From positions 1 to 62,897 of the forward strand of contig JAUVJK010000001.1 of NCBI GenBank assembly GCA_030592425.1: a stretch of DNA of 62,897 bases, read 5' to 3'. Below the pieces are notes generated by a model. That model was not told the DNA's origin and made no database searches. It saw only the letters and a program-made list of their open reading frames with translations. The position numbers and the translations under genes are program-made. The DNA comes from Candidatus Moraniibacteriota bacterium. Lineage in GTDB: Bacteria; Patescibacteriota; Minisyncoccia; Moranbacterales; GCA-2747515. This document shows positions 50,834-58,343 of the stretch, one piece after another. Each line of letters opens with the position of its first letter. Position 1 is the first letter of the stretch.

Positions 50834-50862
50834 TTGACACTAATAGAAGTGCAGTGTAATCT
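50834..50862 (+). promoter_or_regulatory. Promoter of the tRNA-Leu gene
   Basis: -35 TTGACA (50834-50839), 17-base spacer, -10 TAATCT (50857-50862); divergent from parA. The about 110-base leader to the tRNA contains a TCTGCC-TCATC-GGCAGA hairpin. Confidence 0.6.
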
Positions 50863-50978
50863 AGACATTATAACTTCATGCTATTCAAGATGACAGAATC
50901 TGCCTCATCGGCAGACAGGGTAGTATATTTATCCAGTACTGACGTGTAGCGTTACACAAAAAACAAACAGCAACATCA

Positions 50979-51060
50979 GCCGAAGTGGTGGAATTGGTAT
51001 ACACGCACGACTCAAAATCGTGTGCTTCACAGCATGAGGGTTCGAGTCCCTCCTTCGGCA
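50979..51060 (+). tRNA. tRNA-Leu, anticodon CAA
   Basis: Acceptor GCCGAAG pairs with CTTCGGC, discriminator A at 51060. The anticodon arm is CACGA-CTCAAAA-TCGTG, giving anticodon CAA (reads UUG). The long variable arm TGC-TTCACA-GCA marks it as class II, and the T arm is GAGGG-TTCGAGT-CCCTC. The 3' CCA is not encoded. On the opposite strand it creates spurious peptide-like frames. Confidence 0.95.
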
Positions 51061-51080
51061 CACTAGACGATGGACTTTTA

Positions 51081-51155
51081 TCTCCCGAAATGTAGTGGAG
51101 GGAGACAAAATCCAGTTGTAACAATACAATGAGAGTTCAATTCTCTCTCCGGGCA
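51081..51155 (+). pseudogene. Decayed second tRNA-Leu
   Basis: The 3' part is intact: CAAAA-TCCAG (3' side of an anticodon arm), variable arm TTGTA-ACAA-TACAA, T arm GAGAG-TTCAATT-CTCTC, acceptor strand TCCGGGC and discriminator A155. The 5' part (TCCCGAAATGTAGTGGAGG) resembles a tRNA-Leu D-region, but the 5' anticodon stem is missing and the acceptor pairs at only 5 of 7 positions. TCTCCC and GGGAGA there form an alternative hairpin. The preserved CAAAA suggests a former CAA anticodon. Confidence 0.7.
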
Positions 51156-51488
51156 CAATCTGTTCGCTAGGCATACGCTTGGCGAGTCATTAATCACAAT
51201 TACGATCATTGATATTCTTAGTATAATGGCACTTATATCTACCAAAAATATCTAGAAAGCATCTCACATCAAAACTGTTTATATCGCGTTGAATAGCGTT
51301 ATCGAAGCAAAAAATGATATCCCTGTCATTGAACAGTCACCTTGTAATCCGAATGTAACTAATATCATATAGAAAGTAATACTTTTGAAGTGTATGCGAG
51401 AAATACAGGCAAAGGTAGACTATATTTACTCGCACCCTATTCGCGTGTACAAAAAATCTCACAGTAACATATCTGTACCATAATATGC
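51156..51488. other. Gene-poor stretch after the decayed tRNA
   Basis: A 9-bp hairpin TCGCTAGGC-ATAC-GCTTGGCGA (about 51165-51186, wobble pairs included) follows the tRNA remnant. A plus-strand frame from about 51270 to 51480 reads almost continuously but is broken by TAG codons, which may be decayed coding sequence or chance. I see no intact gene, and no terminator after folD. Confidence 0.4.
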
Positions 51489-52322
51489 CTATTGTTTTCT
51501 TTTATTTAAAGCAAGAACATTTTCCAAAAGACAAGCAATTGTCACTGGTCCAACACCCCCTGGCACTAGGGAAAGATACGACGCTTTTTCAGTTACTGAC
51601 GTCACGTCAACGTCACCCACTGTTTTATTATTTTGTGTACTAATGCCACCATCAATAATGATGGCATTCTTTTTTATATAAGAACCTGTAACTGTTCCTG
51701 GGACACCACATGCTGTAATAATAATATCTGAAGCAAGAATTTGCGCTTGCTGACATTTACGTTGTTGATAGATAATAATATGTGACATAATATTATATCG
51801 ATCACATGCTGCTGCGAGAACAGAGCCAAACTTCTGAGAATTGACAATTAACGATGCTGTCTTTCCTGTAAGGTCCATTGCTGCACTTTCAAGCAATATC
51901 ATAAGAGCATGAGGGAAAACTGGCCACATCTCTTCCTCATGATCAATAAATGCCACAATATTATCCTCATGGAAGCCATCTACATCCTTACGTGGATCAA
52001 TTGCTCCAATGATCATATCTGTATCAAGTTCTTCTGGCAAAGGCAATTGTACGATTATACCATCTGTACCTAAATCATTGTTCAGAAAATCGATACATGC
52101 AAGAATCTCTTCTTGTTCGGCATTTTTTGCAAAAAGATACTTTCGCAATTCAATGCCGATTTCCTTTGCCGTTTCCTCCTTCAGTTTTACATAGAGACGT
52201 GATGCTTTATCATCACCAACAAGGATCACAGCAAGCGTTGGCTCAACGTTATTATCCTGAATATTTTTCTTCAGTAGTAGGAGTTTTTTTGCTGCAATTT
52301 TTTTCCCATCGAGAATTTCCAT
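51489..52322 (-). CDS. folD: Divergent FolD (methylenetetrahydrofolate dehydrogenase/cyclohydrolase)
   Basis: Interconverts one-carbon tetrahydrofolate forms. 277 residues from the ATG at 52322 (MEILDGKKIAAK), 4 bases after the uppP stop. Catalytic residues are kept: YVKLK (Tyr, Lys), VQLPLP (Gln) and KDVDGFH (Asp); the PGGVGPVT end is normal. The usual PCTP motif is PVFP here, and the NADP loop GRSxxVGxP reads VNSQKFGSV, so cofactor use may differ. Confidence 0.92.
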   Translation of the reverse strand: MEILDGKKIAAKKLLLLKKNIQDNNVEPTLAVILVGDDKASRLYVKLKEETAKEIGIELRKYLFAKNAEQEEILACIDFLNNDLGTDGIIVQLPLPEELDTDMIIGAIDPRKDVDGFHEDNIVAFIDHEEEMWPVFPHALMILLESAAMDLTGKTASLIVNSQKFGSVLAAACDRYNIMSHIIIYQQRKCQQAQILASDIIITACGVPGTVTGSYIKKNAIIIDGGISTQNNKTVGDVDVTSVTEKASYLSLVPGGVGPVTIACLLENVLALNKRKQ

Positions 52323-52326
52323 AGAT

Positions 52327-53118
52327 CTAATAAACAAAATAAATGATCACTCCAGCCAAGAAAACACTATACCACACAAAAATACTAAATGGAATATTTT
52401 GAATGAATTGTAAGAAATATTTAATTGTCAAATATGCAGTAATAAATGACACCACAGCACCAATGATAAATGTCATCGTAAGACCATATTCAACGACATC
52501 TGGCACTTTAAGAATACTCGCACCCAAGATCACAGGAATTGCCATCAAAAAAGAAAATCGCGTTGATGCATCGCGTGAAAATCCCAACATACGACCAGCA
52601 GCAATTGTCATCCCGCTACGTGACACACCAGGGATGACTGCAATCGCTTGCAATAAGCCAAAGATGATCGTATCTTTTTGAGAGATTTCCTTCATTGGTC
52701 GGTCCTTCTTTGCAAAACGATCTGTCAAATAAAAGAAGAGACTCCCCGCAACCAAGAGAATAACAATAATCATTGGTACACGCAACATTGTTTCAATAAT
52801 ATCTTCGAAAAAGAATCCGACGATTACAGCTGGTATCGTCGCAATCACAAGCAACAACAATGACTGTTGTGGTAATTGAGAGTCCTCTACGACCCCACCA
52901 AAGACACTCTGAAAAATATACAGAAGATCTTTACGAAAATAGATTACAACAGCCAAAAGCGTTCCTAAATGTAATGCAGCAGAAAAAGCGAGTCCTGGAT
53001 CATCAAAATCAAAAAGAAATGGCATTAATGCAAGGTGACCAGAACTAGAGATTGGTAAAAATTCTGTGAAACCCTGTATTAAACCAAGTAAGACTACTTG
53101 TAAAATTGTTAGTTCCAT
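52327..53118 (-). CDS. uppP: Undecaprenyl-diphosphatase
   Basis: Dephosphorylates undecaprenyl diphosphate to recycle the wall-lipid carrier; also gives bacitracin tolerance. 263 residues with about eight helices. GFTEFLPISSSGHL (first catalytic motif) and PGVSRSGMTIAAG (second) are intact. Precedes folD by 4 bases; follows glmS in the same direction. Confidence 0.97.
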   Translation of the reverse strand: MELTILQVVLLGLIQGFTEFLPISSSGHLALMPFLFDFDDPGLAFSAALHLGTLLAVVIYFRKDLLYIFQSVFGGVVEDSQLPQQSLLLLVIATIPAVIVGFFFEDIIETMLRVPMIIVILLVAGSLFFYLTDRFAKKDRPMKEISQKDTIIFGLLQAIAVIPGVSRSGMTIAAGRMLGFSRDASTRFSFLMAIPVILGASILKVPDVVEYGLTMTFIIGAVVSFITAYLTIKYFLQFIQNIPFSIFVWYSVFLAGVIIYFVY

Positions 53119-53189
53119 AAAAAGTCAGAAGTTATCAAATTGAAAGTTATAAAAATATTTATGCACTTAGAGACCTATCATTTTGACTA

Positions 53190-55022
53190 TTATTCCACTG
53201 TAACTGATTTAGCAAGATTACGCGGCTGATCTACATCAAGTCCACGTGCAACGCCAAAATGATAAGCAAAAAGCTGTAATGGCACGACAGTCAAAAGAGG
53301 CATGAGCATTTCCAGTGTTTTCGGGATCTCAATAATATCATTTGCGATCTTCTCCAATTCTTTTGTGCCTTTGGTCGTGATCACAATTACCTTACCACGA
53401 CGCGCGCGAATCTCTTCAATGCCGCTCACTGTCTTCTCATAAACACTATCTTTTGGTGCAATAATAATCGATGGAAGATCTTTATCAATAAGCGCAATTG
53501 GACCGTGTTTCATCTCACCAGCTGCATAACCCTCTGCATGTACATAGGAGATCTCTTTAATCTTGAGAGCTCCTTCCAGAGCAATTGGATAATTATATTT
53601 ACGACCCAAGTAAAAAAGATCATCGTATTTCTTGTATTTCTGTGCAAGCTTTTTTATCTTTTTATCCTGCTTTGCAATTGTATCGATATGACGTGGAATT
53701 CGTTTCATCTCTGTCAAAATACGCTTCCCCATCGTAAAACTCATATCACGCTGGCGCCCCAATAGTACAGTAAGAAGAACTAGGATCGAGAGTTGTGATG
53801 TAAAAGATTTTGTACTAGCGACACTGATTTCAGGACCAGCATGATTATACACACCAGCATCAGTATCTCGTGCGATCGTCGAACCGACAGCATTTACAAT
53901 ACCCAATGTCAAAGCTCCCTTTCTCTTCGCTTCACGAATCGCTGCAAGTGTATCTGCCGTTTCACCGGACTGTGAGATCGCGATCACTGCTGTATGTTTA
54001 TCGATCAAGGGCTTCCTATAACGATATTCTGATGCATATTCTACTTCTGTCGGAATACCCGCATACTCCTCAAGCATATATTCCCCGACGAGTCCTGCAT
54101 TATAGGATGTGCCACAAGAAATAATAATAATGCGCTCGATCTCCCTCAATTCATCTGTCACACTCCGCAACCCTCCCAAGCGCGCAAGACCTTCACCAAT
54201 TTCCATTCGGCCGCGCAAAGCATCAGCAATTGCATGTGGCTGTTCAAAGATCTCTTTAAGCATAAAGTGTGCGTAGCCTTCTTTCTGAGCCTGCTCATCA
54301 TTCCACTCCAATTTTTGTACATTTCTATGTCGTATTTTTTGTGTCAGTGTTTTGACCGTATAACCACTAGCTGTCGCGATCACAACTTCCCCATCCTCCA
54401 AATAGATCACATCTTTCGTATGTTGAATGATCGCTGACGGATCAGATGCAAAAATATATTCCCCATCACCAACACCCAAGACAAGCGGTGAACTATTCCG
54501 TACTGCAATAAGTTTACCTGGTTCATCACTATTAATAATGCCAAGCGCATAAGCACCTTTTAATTGTTTCAAAGTAGCATATACAGCATCCTCAAAGTTC
54601 TTTTTTTTACACTCTTGTTCGATCAAATGTGCAACGACCTCACTATCTGTTTCTGATGTGAAAATATGCTTTTTCTTGATCAGTATATTTTTCAACTCTT
54701 GATAATTTTCAATAATGCCATTGTGCACAAGCGTGATCCTCCCTGCAGAATGGGGGTGTGCATTTGCGACACTTGGCTTTCCATGTGTTGCCCACCGCGT
54801 ATGTGCAATGCCTACTGAGCCATTTAATGCCCGCTTCTGTGATTTCTCTGCAAGTGCAGCGACTTTTCCGACAGCCTTCACAATTGATACTTTCTTTTTT
54901 GTCTGATCATTTACAATTGCAATGCCAGCACTATCATAACCACGATATTCCAGACGTTTTAAGCCTTCGATCAATACATCTTTTGCATTATTCTTTCCAA
55001 TATACCCAACGATGCCACACAT
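53190..55022 (-). CDS. glmS: Glutamine-fructose-6-phosphate aminotransferase
   Basis: First step of amino-sugar synthesis for peptidoglycan. 610 residues. Cys2 nucleophile (MCGIVGYIG), glutaminase motifs HTRWATHG and NGIIENY, then two SIS domains (CGTSYNAG, SQSGETADT) and the C-terminal YPIALEGALKIKE and DVDQPRNLAKSVTVE. No glmS ribozyme is seen upstream; only 12 bases separate it from the HAD gene. Confidence 0.98.
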   Translation of the reverse strand: MCGIVGYIGKNNAKDVLIEGLKRLEYRGYDSAGIAIVNDQTKKKVSIVKAVGKVAALAEKSQKRALNGSVGIAHTRWATHGKPSVANAHPHSAGRITLVHNGIIENYQELKNILIKKKHIFTSETDSEVVAHLIEQECKKKNFEDAVYATLKQLKGAYALGIINSDEPGKLIAVRNSSPLVLGVGDGEYIFASDPSAIIQHTKDVIYLEDGEVVIATASGYTVKTLTQKIRHRNVQKLEWNDEQAQKEGYAHFMLKEIFEQPHAIADALRGRMEIGEGLARLGGLRSVTDELREIERIIIISCGTSYNAGLVGEYMLEEYAGIPTEVEYASEYRYRKPLIDKHTAVIAISQSGETADTLAAIREAKRKGALTLGIVNAVGSTIARDTDAGVYNHAGPEISVASTKSFTSQLSILVLLTVLLGRQRDMSFTMGKRILTEMKRIPRHIDTIAKQDKKIKKLAQKYKKYDDLFYLGRKYNYPIALEGALKIKEISYVHAEGYAAGEMKHGPIALIDKDLPSIIIAPKDSVYEKTVSGIEEIRARRGKVIVITTKGTKELEKIANDIIEIPKTLEMLMPLLTVVPLQLFAYHFGVARGLDVDQPRNLAKSVTVE

Positions 55023-55034
55023 ATATTTTAGGAG

Positions 55035-55673
55035 TTAGGAGAATCTTTTAATTATTTTTTCTACGTCATTCAAACTTTCAGCTGTAAAATCACATGAATC
55101 CATCCTATCATCATGATAGCGCCCTTCTGGCCGCTCGACAAGGATCGTGAGGATACCTGAACAGTTCTCTTTTACATTTGTAATATGTTCTACACGATCA
55201 TCAAGAAAGAAGTAATGCTTACCATTTCCAGCTCCCAATACTTCCTTTATTTTCTCGCCTTTTGAGATCTCTCCAACAATGATCTTTTTGAAATACTCCC
55301 TCAGTCCACTTCCACACACTTTCCCCTCTTGAATTGATGGTGCACCAAATGACACGAGATAGAGCTCGTGATCATCTGCTTGTAGTTTTTTAAGAAAATG
55401 CTCTGCATCAGTAAAAACAAATTGATCTGCGTGATTCAATAATTTTACTACAGCATCATTGATCTTCGCAAGACTGATATTGTGATCTTTTTCCAAAATG
55501 GCACAATGTCGATCGAAGCTATAATTAGCAATACCATCACGCTCACGCGCCTCTTTGTATGTCACCTGAAATAGTTTGTTATCGACACCACACCTATCAA
55601 AAACCTTCTCAAACTCCACGTTAAATTCTCCTGTGTTGAAAAGGACATCATCAAAATCAATAAAAATTTGCAT
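55035..55673 (-). CDS. HAD-superfamily hydrolase
   Basis: 212 residues. Motif I is FIDFDDVLF (DxDD), motif II the Ser in YLVSFGAP, Lys near SKGEKIKEVL, motif III FFLDDRVEHI. A cap of helices lies at about 25-90. Small-molecule phosphatase; substrate unknown. Between YvcK and glmS, so possibly a sugar phosphate. Confidence 0.88.
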   Translation of the reverse strand: MQIFIDFDDVLFNTGEFNVEFEKVFDRCGVDNKLFQVTYKEARERDGIANYSFDRHCAILEKDHNISLAKINDAVVKLLNHADQFVFTDAEHFLKKLQADDHELYLVSFGAPSIQEGKVCGSGLREYFKKIIVGEISKGEKIKEVLGAGNGKHYFFLDDRVEHITNVKENCSGILTILVERPEGRYHDDRMDSCDFTAESLNDVEKIIKRFS

Positions 55674-55675
55674 AA

Positions 55676-56707
55676 TTAATCATCAATAGTAAATACACAA
55701 TCCTGTCCGAATTCTATAATATAGGAAATCGCTTGTGCCAATCGATCACTGTCATGGCGAATAAATGCGCGTGTATGAGCAATTTCATCACCTTTTGCAT
55801 ATCGTGTTATTTTACGCTGCAAAATATCACCTCGCACGATCCTATACGCTGCACGGGCACTCACACTAGGATGCGCATGAACCAATGAATGTGACCCTTC
55901 TTGTTTTTCGTATCTCTGCAAAATTGTTCGTGAAGGATCCTTTGTATTCACAACAACATAGTTAATACGACCCTTTCCGATACGTTTTTCGATTGCGCAT
56001 ACATAATCATCAACAGAAAAATTCTCTGTATGTCCTCGCTTATTTGTCAGTGGCGCAATAAAAATAACACTCGCATTACTTTTTTTGATTGCACGACACA
56101 AACCTGACACGAGAAAATTTGGCATAATACTTCCGAAATGATCACCTGGACCGATCACAATATAATCAGCACGGTGAGCTACATCAACAGCTCGTTGATT
56201 GACGCGAATACGACGCGCAAGCTTAATCTCTCGTACACCAATTTTTTTGATCTGTATATTATCATCAAGCTCTTTCTCTCCAGATAATGTACTTCCATCA
56301 CTTAAAACGATTGATAATCGCATATCACCTTCACTCACCGGCATCACGCAGCCTTTCACATTCAAAATACGCGTCGCTTCACATATACCCTCCGAAAAGC
56401 TTCCTGTAATCTTCTCCAGTGCCGAGATCAAAAGATTACCAAAATTATGCCCCTTTAATTCCCCTTTTTCAAAACGATAGTTCATCAATGCACGCAATGT
56501 GTCCGTTGAGTCAGAGAGAGCTACAAGACACTGTCGTGCATCACCTGGTGGCAAGACACCAAGCTCATCACGCAAAATACCCGTCGATCCACCATCATCT
56601 GCCATTGAGACGATTGCTGAAATATCATAAGAATAGTTCTTGAGCCCTGAAAGCAATGTAAACTGTCCCGTTCCACCACCAATCGTAACAATCTTTCTCT
56701 GTCGCAT
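55676..56707 (-). CDS. YvcK/CofD-like protein
   Basis: 343 residues from the ATG at 56707 (MRQRKIVTIGGGTGQFTL), 10 bases after the upstream gene. ADDGGSTGILRDELGVLPPGD, GHNFGNLLISALEKITG and IVIGPGDHFGSIMPN match the YvcK family. In Bacillus YvcK binds UDP-sugars and supports wall synthesis on gluconeogenic carbon. Neighbours glmS, uppP and a nucleotidyltransferase agree with such a role. Confidence 0.92.
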   Translation of the reverse strand: MRQRKIVTIGGGTGQFTLLSGLKNYSYDISAIVSMADDGGSTGILRDELGVLPPGDARQCLVALSDSTDTLRALMNYRFEKGELKGHNFGNLLISALEKITGSFSEGICEATRILNVKGCVMPVSEGDMRLSIVLSDGSTLSGEKELDDNIQIKKIGVREIKLARRIRVNQRAVDVAHRADYIVIGPGDHFGSIMPNFLVSGLCRAIKKSNASVIFIAPLTNKRGHTENFSVDDYVCAIEKRIGKGRINYVVVNTKDPSRTILQRYEKQEGSHSLVHAHPSVSARAAYRIVRGDILQRKITRYAKGDEIAHTRAFIRHDSDRLAQAISYIIEFGQDCVFTIDD

Positions 56708-56717
56708 ATTATTTTCT

Positions 56718-57404
56718 TTATAATAAATATTTTGCGATCTCTTTTTGAGCACGTTCAAGATCTTCCGGCGTTCCCACAGGAAACCAATGTTCTGTCGTGA
56801 TCACAGAAATTTCATGATGATCTCGCATTGTTACGATCGTCTGTGGTAATCCATATTCACCACTGCCAATCGCTACCAGTGCATAGTCAAAATACTCTGG
56901 CGTCAGCGCGTATGCTGCAGTATTCACAAGTCCTTCTTTACGGTCATGTGGCCGCTCCACAACACCTACAAGGTGACTCTTCTCATCAATATCAACAAGT
57001 CCATACGACTGTGCATTTTGTGTTTCGTAGGCAAGAAGTGCAAGATCATATTGTGTCAATCTTTCAATATCTTTTTTCATATAAAGATCATCCCCCATCA
57101 AAACAAGAAATTTTTCATCACCAATCATTTCTTTTGTAAGCGTAAGCGCACCAGCAGTTCCATTAAATTCTTTTTGCTCGACATAACGAATCCTTCGACC
57201 GCTATAAACATCACCAAAATAATCAATGATCTGTTGTTTGTGATAACCAACGACCAAGATCACTTCTGTCACAACAGATGGGAGCTTCTCTATTGTATAT
57301 GCAAGTTTTGGCTTTCCCTTGATTGGCAGCATCGGTTTTGGACAATCATTCGTTAATTCACCCATACGTGTTCCACGTCCCGCTGCTAATATAATACACT
57401 TCAT
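56718..57404 (-). CDS. Sugar-phosphate nucleotidyltransferase
   Basis: 228 residues from the ATG at 57404 (MKCIILAAGRGTRM). The signature GRGTRMGELTNDCPKPMLPI, LMGDDLY (metal-binding Asp) and WFPVGTPEDLERA are typical of the GalU/RmlA/GlmU N-domain family. There is no acyltransferase domain, so it is not a full GlmU. Makes an NDP-sugar; the exact one cannot be told. Translationally close to the YvcK gene. Confidence 0.9.
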   Translation of the reverse strand: MKCIILAAGRGTRMGELTNDCPKPMLPIKGKPKLAYTIEKLPSVVTEVILVVGYHKQQIIDYFGDVYSGRRIRYVEQKEFNGTAGALTLTKEMIGDEKFLVLMGDDLYMKKDIERLTQYDLALLAYETQNAQSYGLVDIDEKSHLVGVVERPHDRKEGLVNTAAYALTPEYFDYALVAIGSGEYGLPQTIVTMRDHHEISVITTEHWFPVGTPEDLERAQKEIAKYLL

Positions 57405-57521
57405 ACCTCTAGAATAAAAAGACTTACACCTCAACGAAAAAATCTCCAAGTGCTTTATTCTAACATCCATTTCACCTTTTTGACAATGCATTCAAAAACG
57501 ACATCTTTACAATAATCCCCC

Positions 57522-58256
57522 TTATTGTACGTATTTTTTGAGTGTAAAGATCCAATTCTCATCCACATCACCCTCTGCTGCGGCAATTTCTTTTTGTCTA
57601 AGCAACCATTGCAAATACCCCTTATCATGTCGCGCCACATCTGCCACAAGTTCATCACGATGCTTTCCAAAATTAAACATCTTGATAAGAACTGGCTCGG
57701 AAGAGATATGGATCATCTTCTGGATCAATTCTTCATGCGTCCCTGTCCCGATCATTTCATTATATAATTTTTCAAAGACTGCAATAAGTACACGCACATC
57801 GCCCAGAGCATTATGAGCAATAACATCATCAATATCCAACCCAAAATAATATCGTAAAAATTGAAGACGGTACGCAGGAATTTCGCTACGCACATCAAAT
57901 ACATGTGCGAGCTTATAGGTATCGATCACCTTATCAACTTTCAACCCTTCACGCTCAAGCATACTGATATCATACGGTGCATTATGTGCAATAAAGATCG
58001 TTTCATCCTGCTCCAGAATTGTTTCCAGATCACAATAATATTCACTCCCAACAAAAACCTCCTTATCTATAAGATGTTTATTGGTAATGTGCGTCACCTC
58101 CATCGCACGTACATTCATTTCTACCTCTGGATGGAACATCTGTTCACTCTCCTGACCATTATACGCATACGCAACCTGCACCAATCGATCTTCTTCTTCC
58201 AACCCAGTCGCCTCGACATCAAGAAAGAGTAGATTCTGTAAATTTTCTTTTTTCAT
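57522..58256 (-). CDS. DEDDh 3'-5' exonuclease with C-terminal DUF3820
   Basis: 244 residues. Exonuclease motifs: LFLDVEATGL (D13, E15), IAHNAPYDISMLE and the HxxxxD motif HNALGDVRV. The C-terminus from about residue 190 (IKMFNFGKHRDELVADVARH then GYLQWLLRQ) matches DUF3820. Members of this pairing resemble DnaQ-like nucleases; substrate unknown. Separate from the neighbouring leuS. Confidence 0.88.
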   Translation of the reverse strand: MKKENLQNLLFLDVEATGLEEEDRLVQVAYAYNGQESEQMFHPEVEMNVRAMEVTHITNKHLIDKEVFVGSEYYCDLETILEQDETIFIAHNAPYDISMLEREGLKVDKVIDTYKLAHVFDVRSEIPAYRLQFLRYYFGLDIDDVIAHNALGDVRVLIAVFEKLYNEMIGTGTHEELIQKMIHISSEPVLIKMFNFGKHRDELVADVARHDKGYLQWLLRQKEIAAAEGDVDENWIFTLKKYVQ

Positions 58257-58272
58257 AATTTTTTATTATTTC

Positions 58273-58338
58273 TTGGGTACCTTTTCAGTTTTCCTCTGAT
58301 CAGCCTTCGGCTGGAAAGGTACCTTAAAAGGTACCCAA
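58273..58338. repeat. Perfect 13-bp inverted repeat after leuS
   Basis: TTGGGTACCTTTT (58273-58285) and AAAAGGTACCCAA (58326-58338), enclosing a CAGCC-TTC-GGCTG hairpin (58301-58313) and an extra copy of AAGGTACCTT. It ends the leuS side of the spacer and may serve as its terminator, though the T tract is poor. Confidence 0.7.
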
Positions 58339-58343
58339 ATAAA

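Noticed and set aside
48954..50880. Replication origin next to parAB
   Set aside because: No dnaA, gidA/B or cluster of DnaA boxes is visible; parAB alone is not enough.
50885..51174. Two overlapping minus-strand frames of about 80 codons
   Set aside because: They are translations of the antisense of the tRNA-Leu and its decayed neighbour (typical PGERIELS and PKEGLEPS peptides); they in fact helped reveal the second tRNA.
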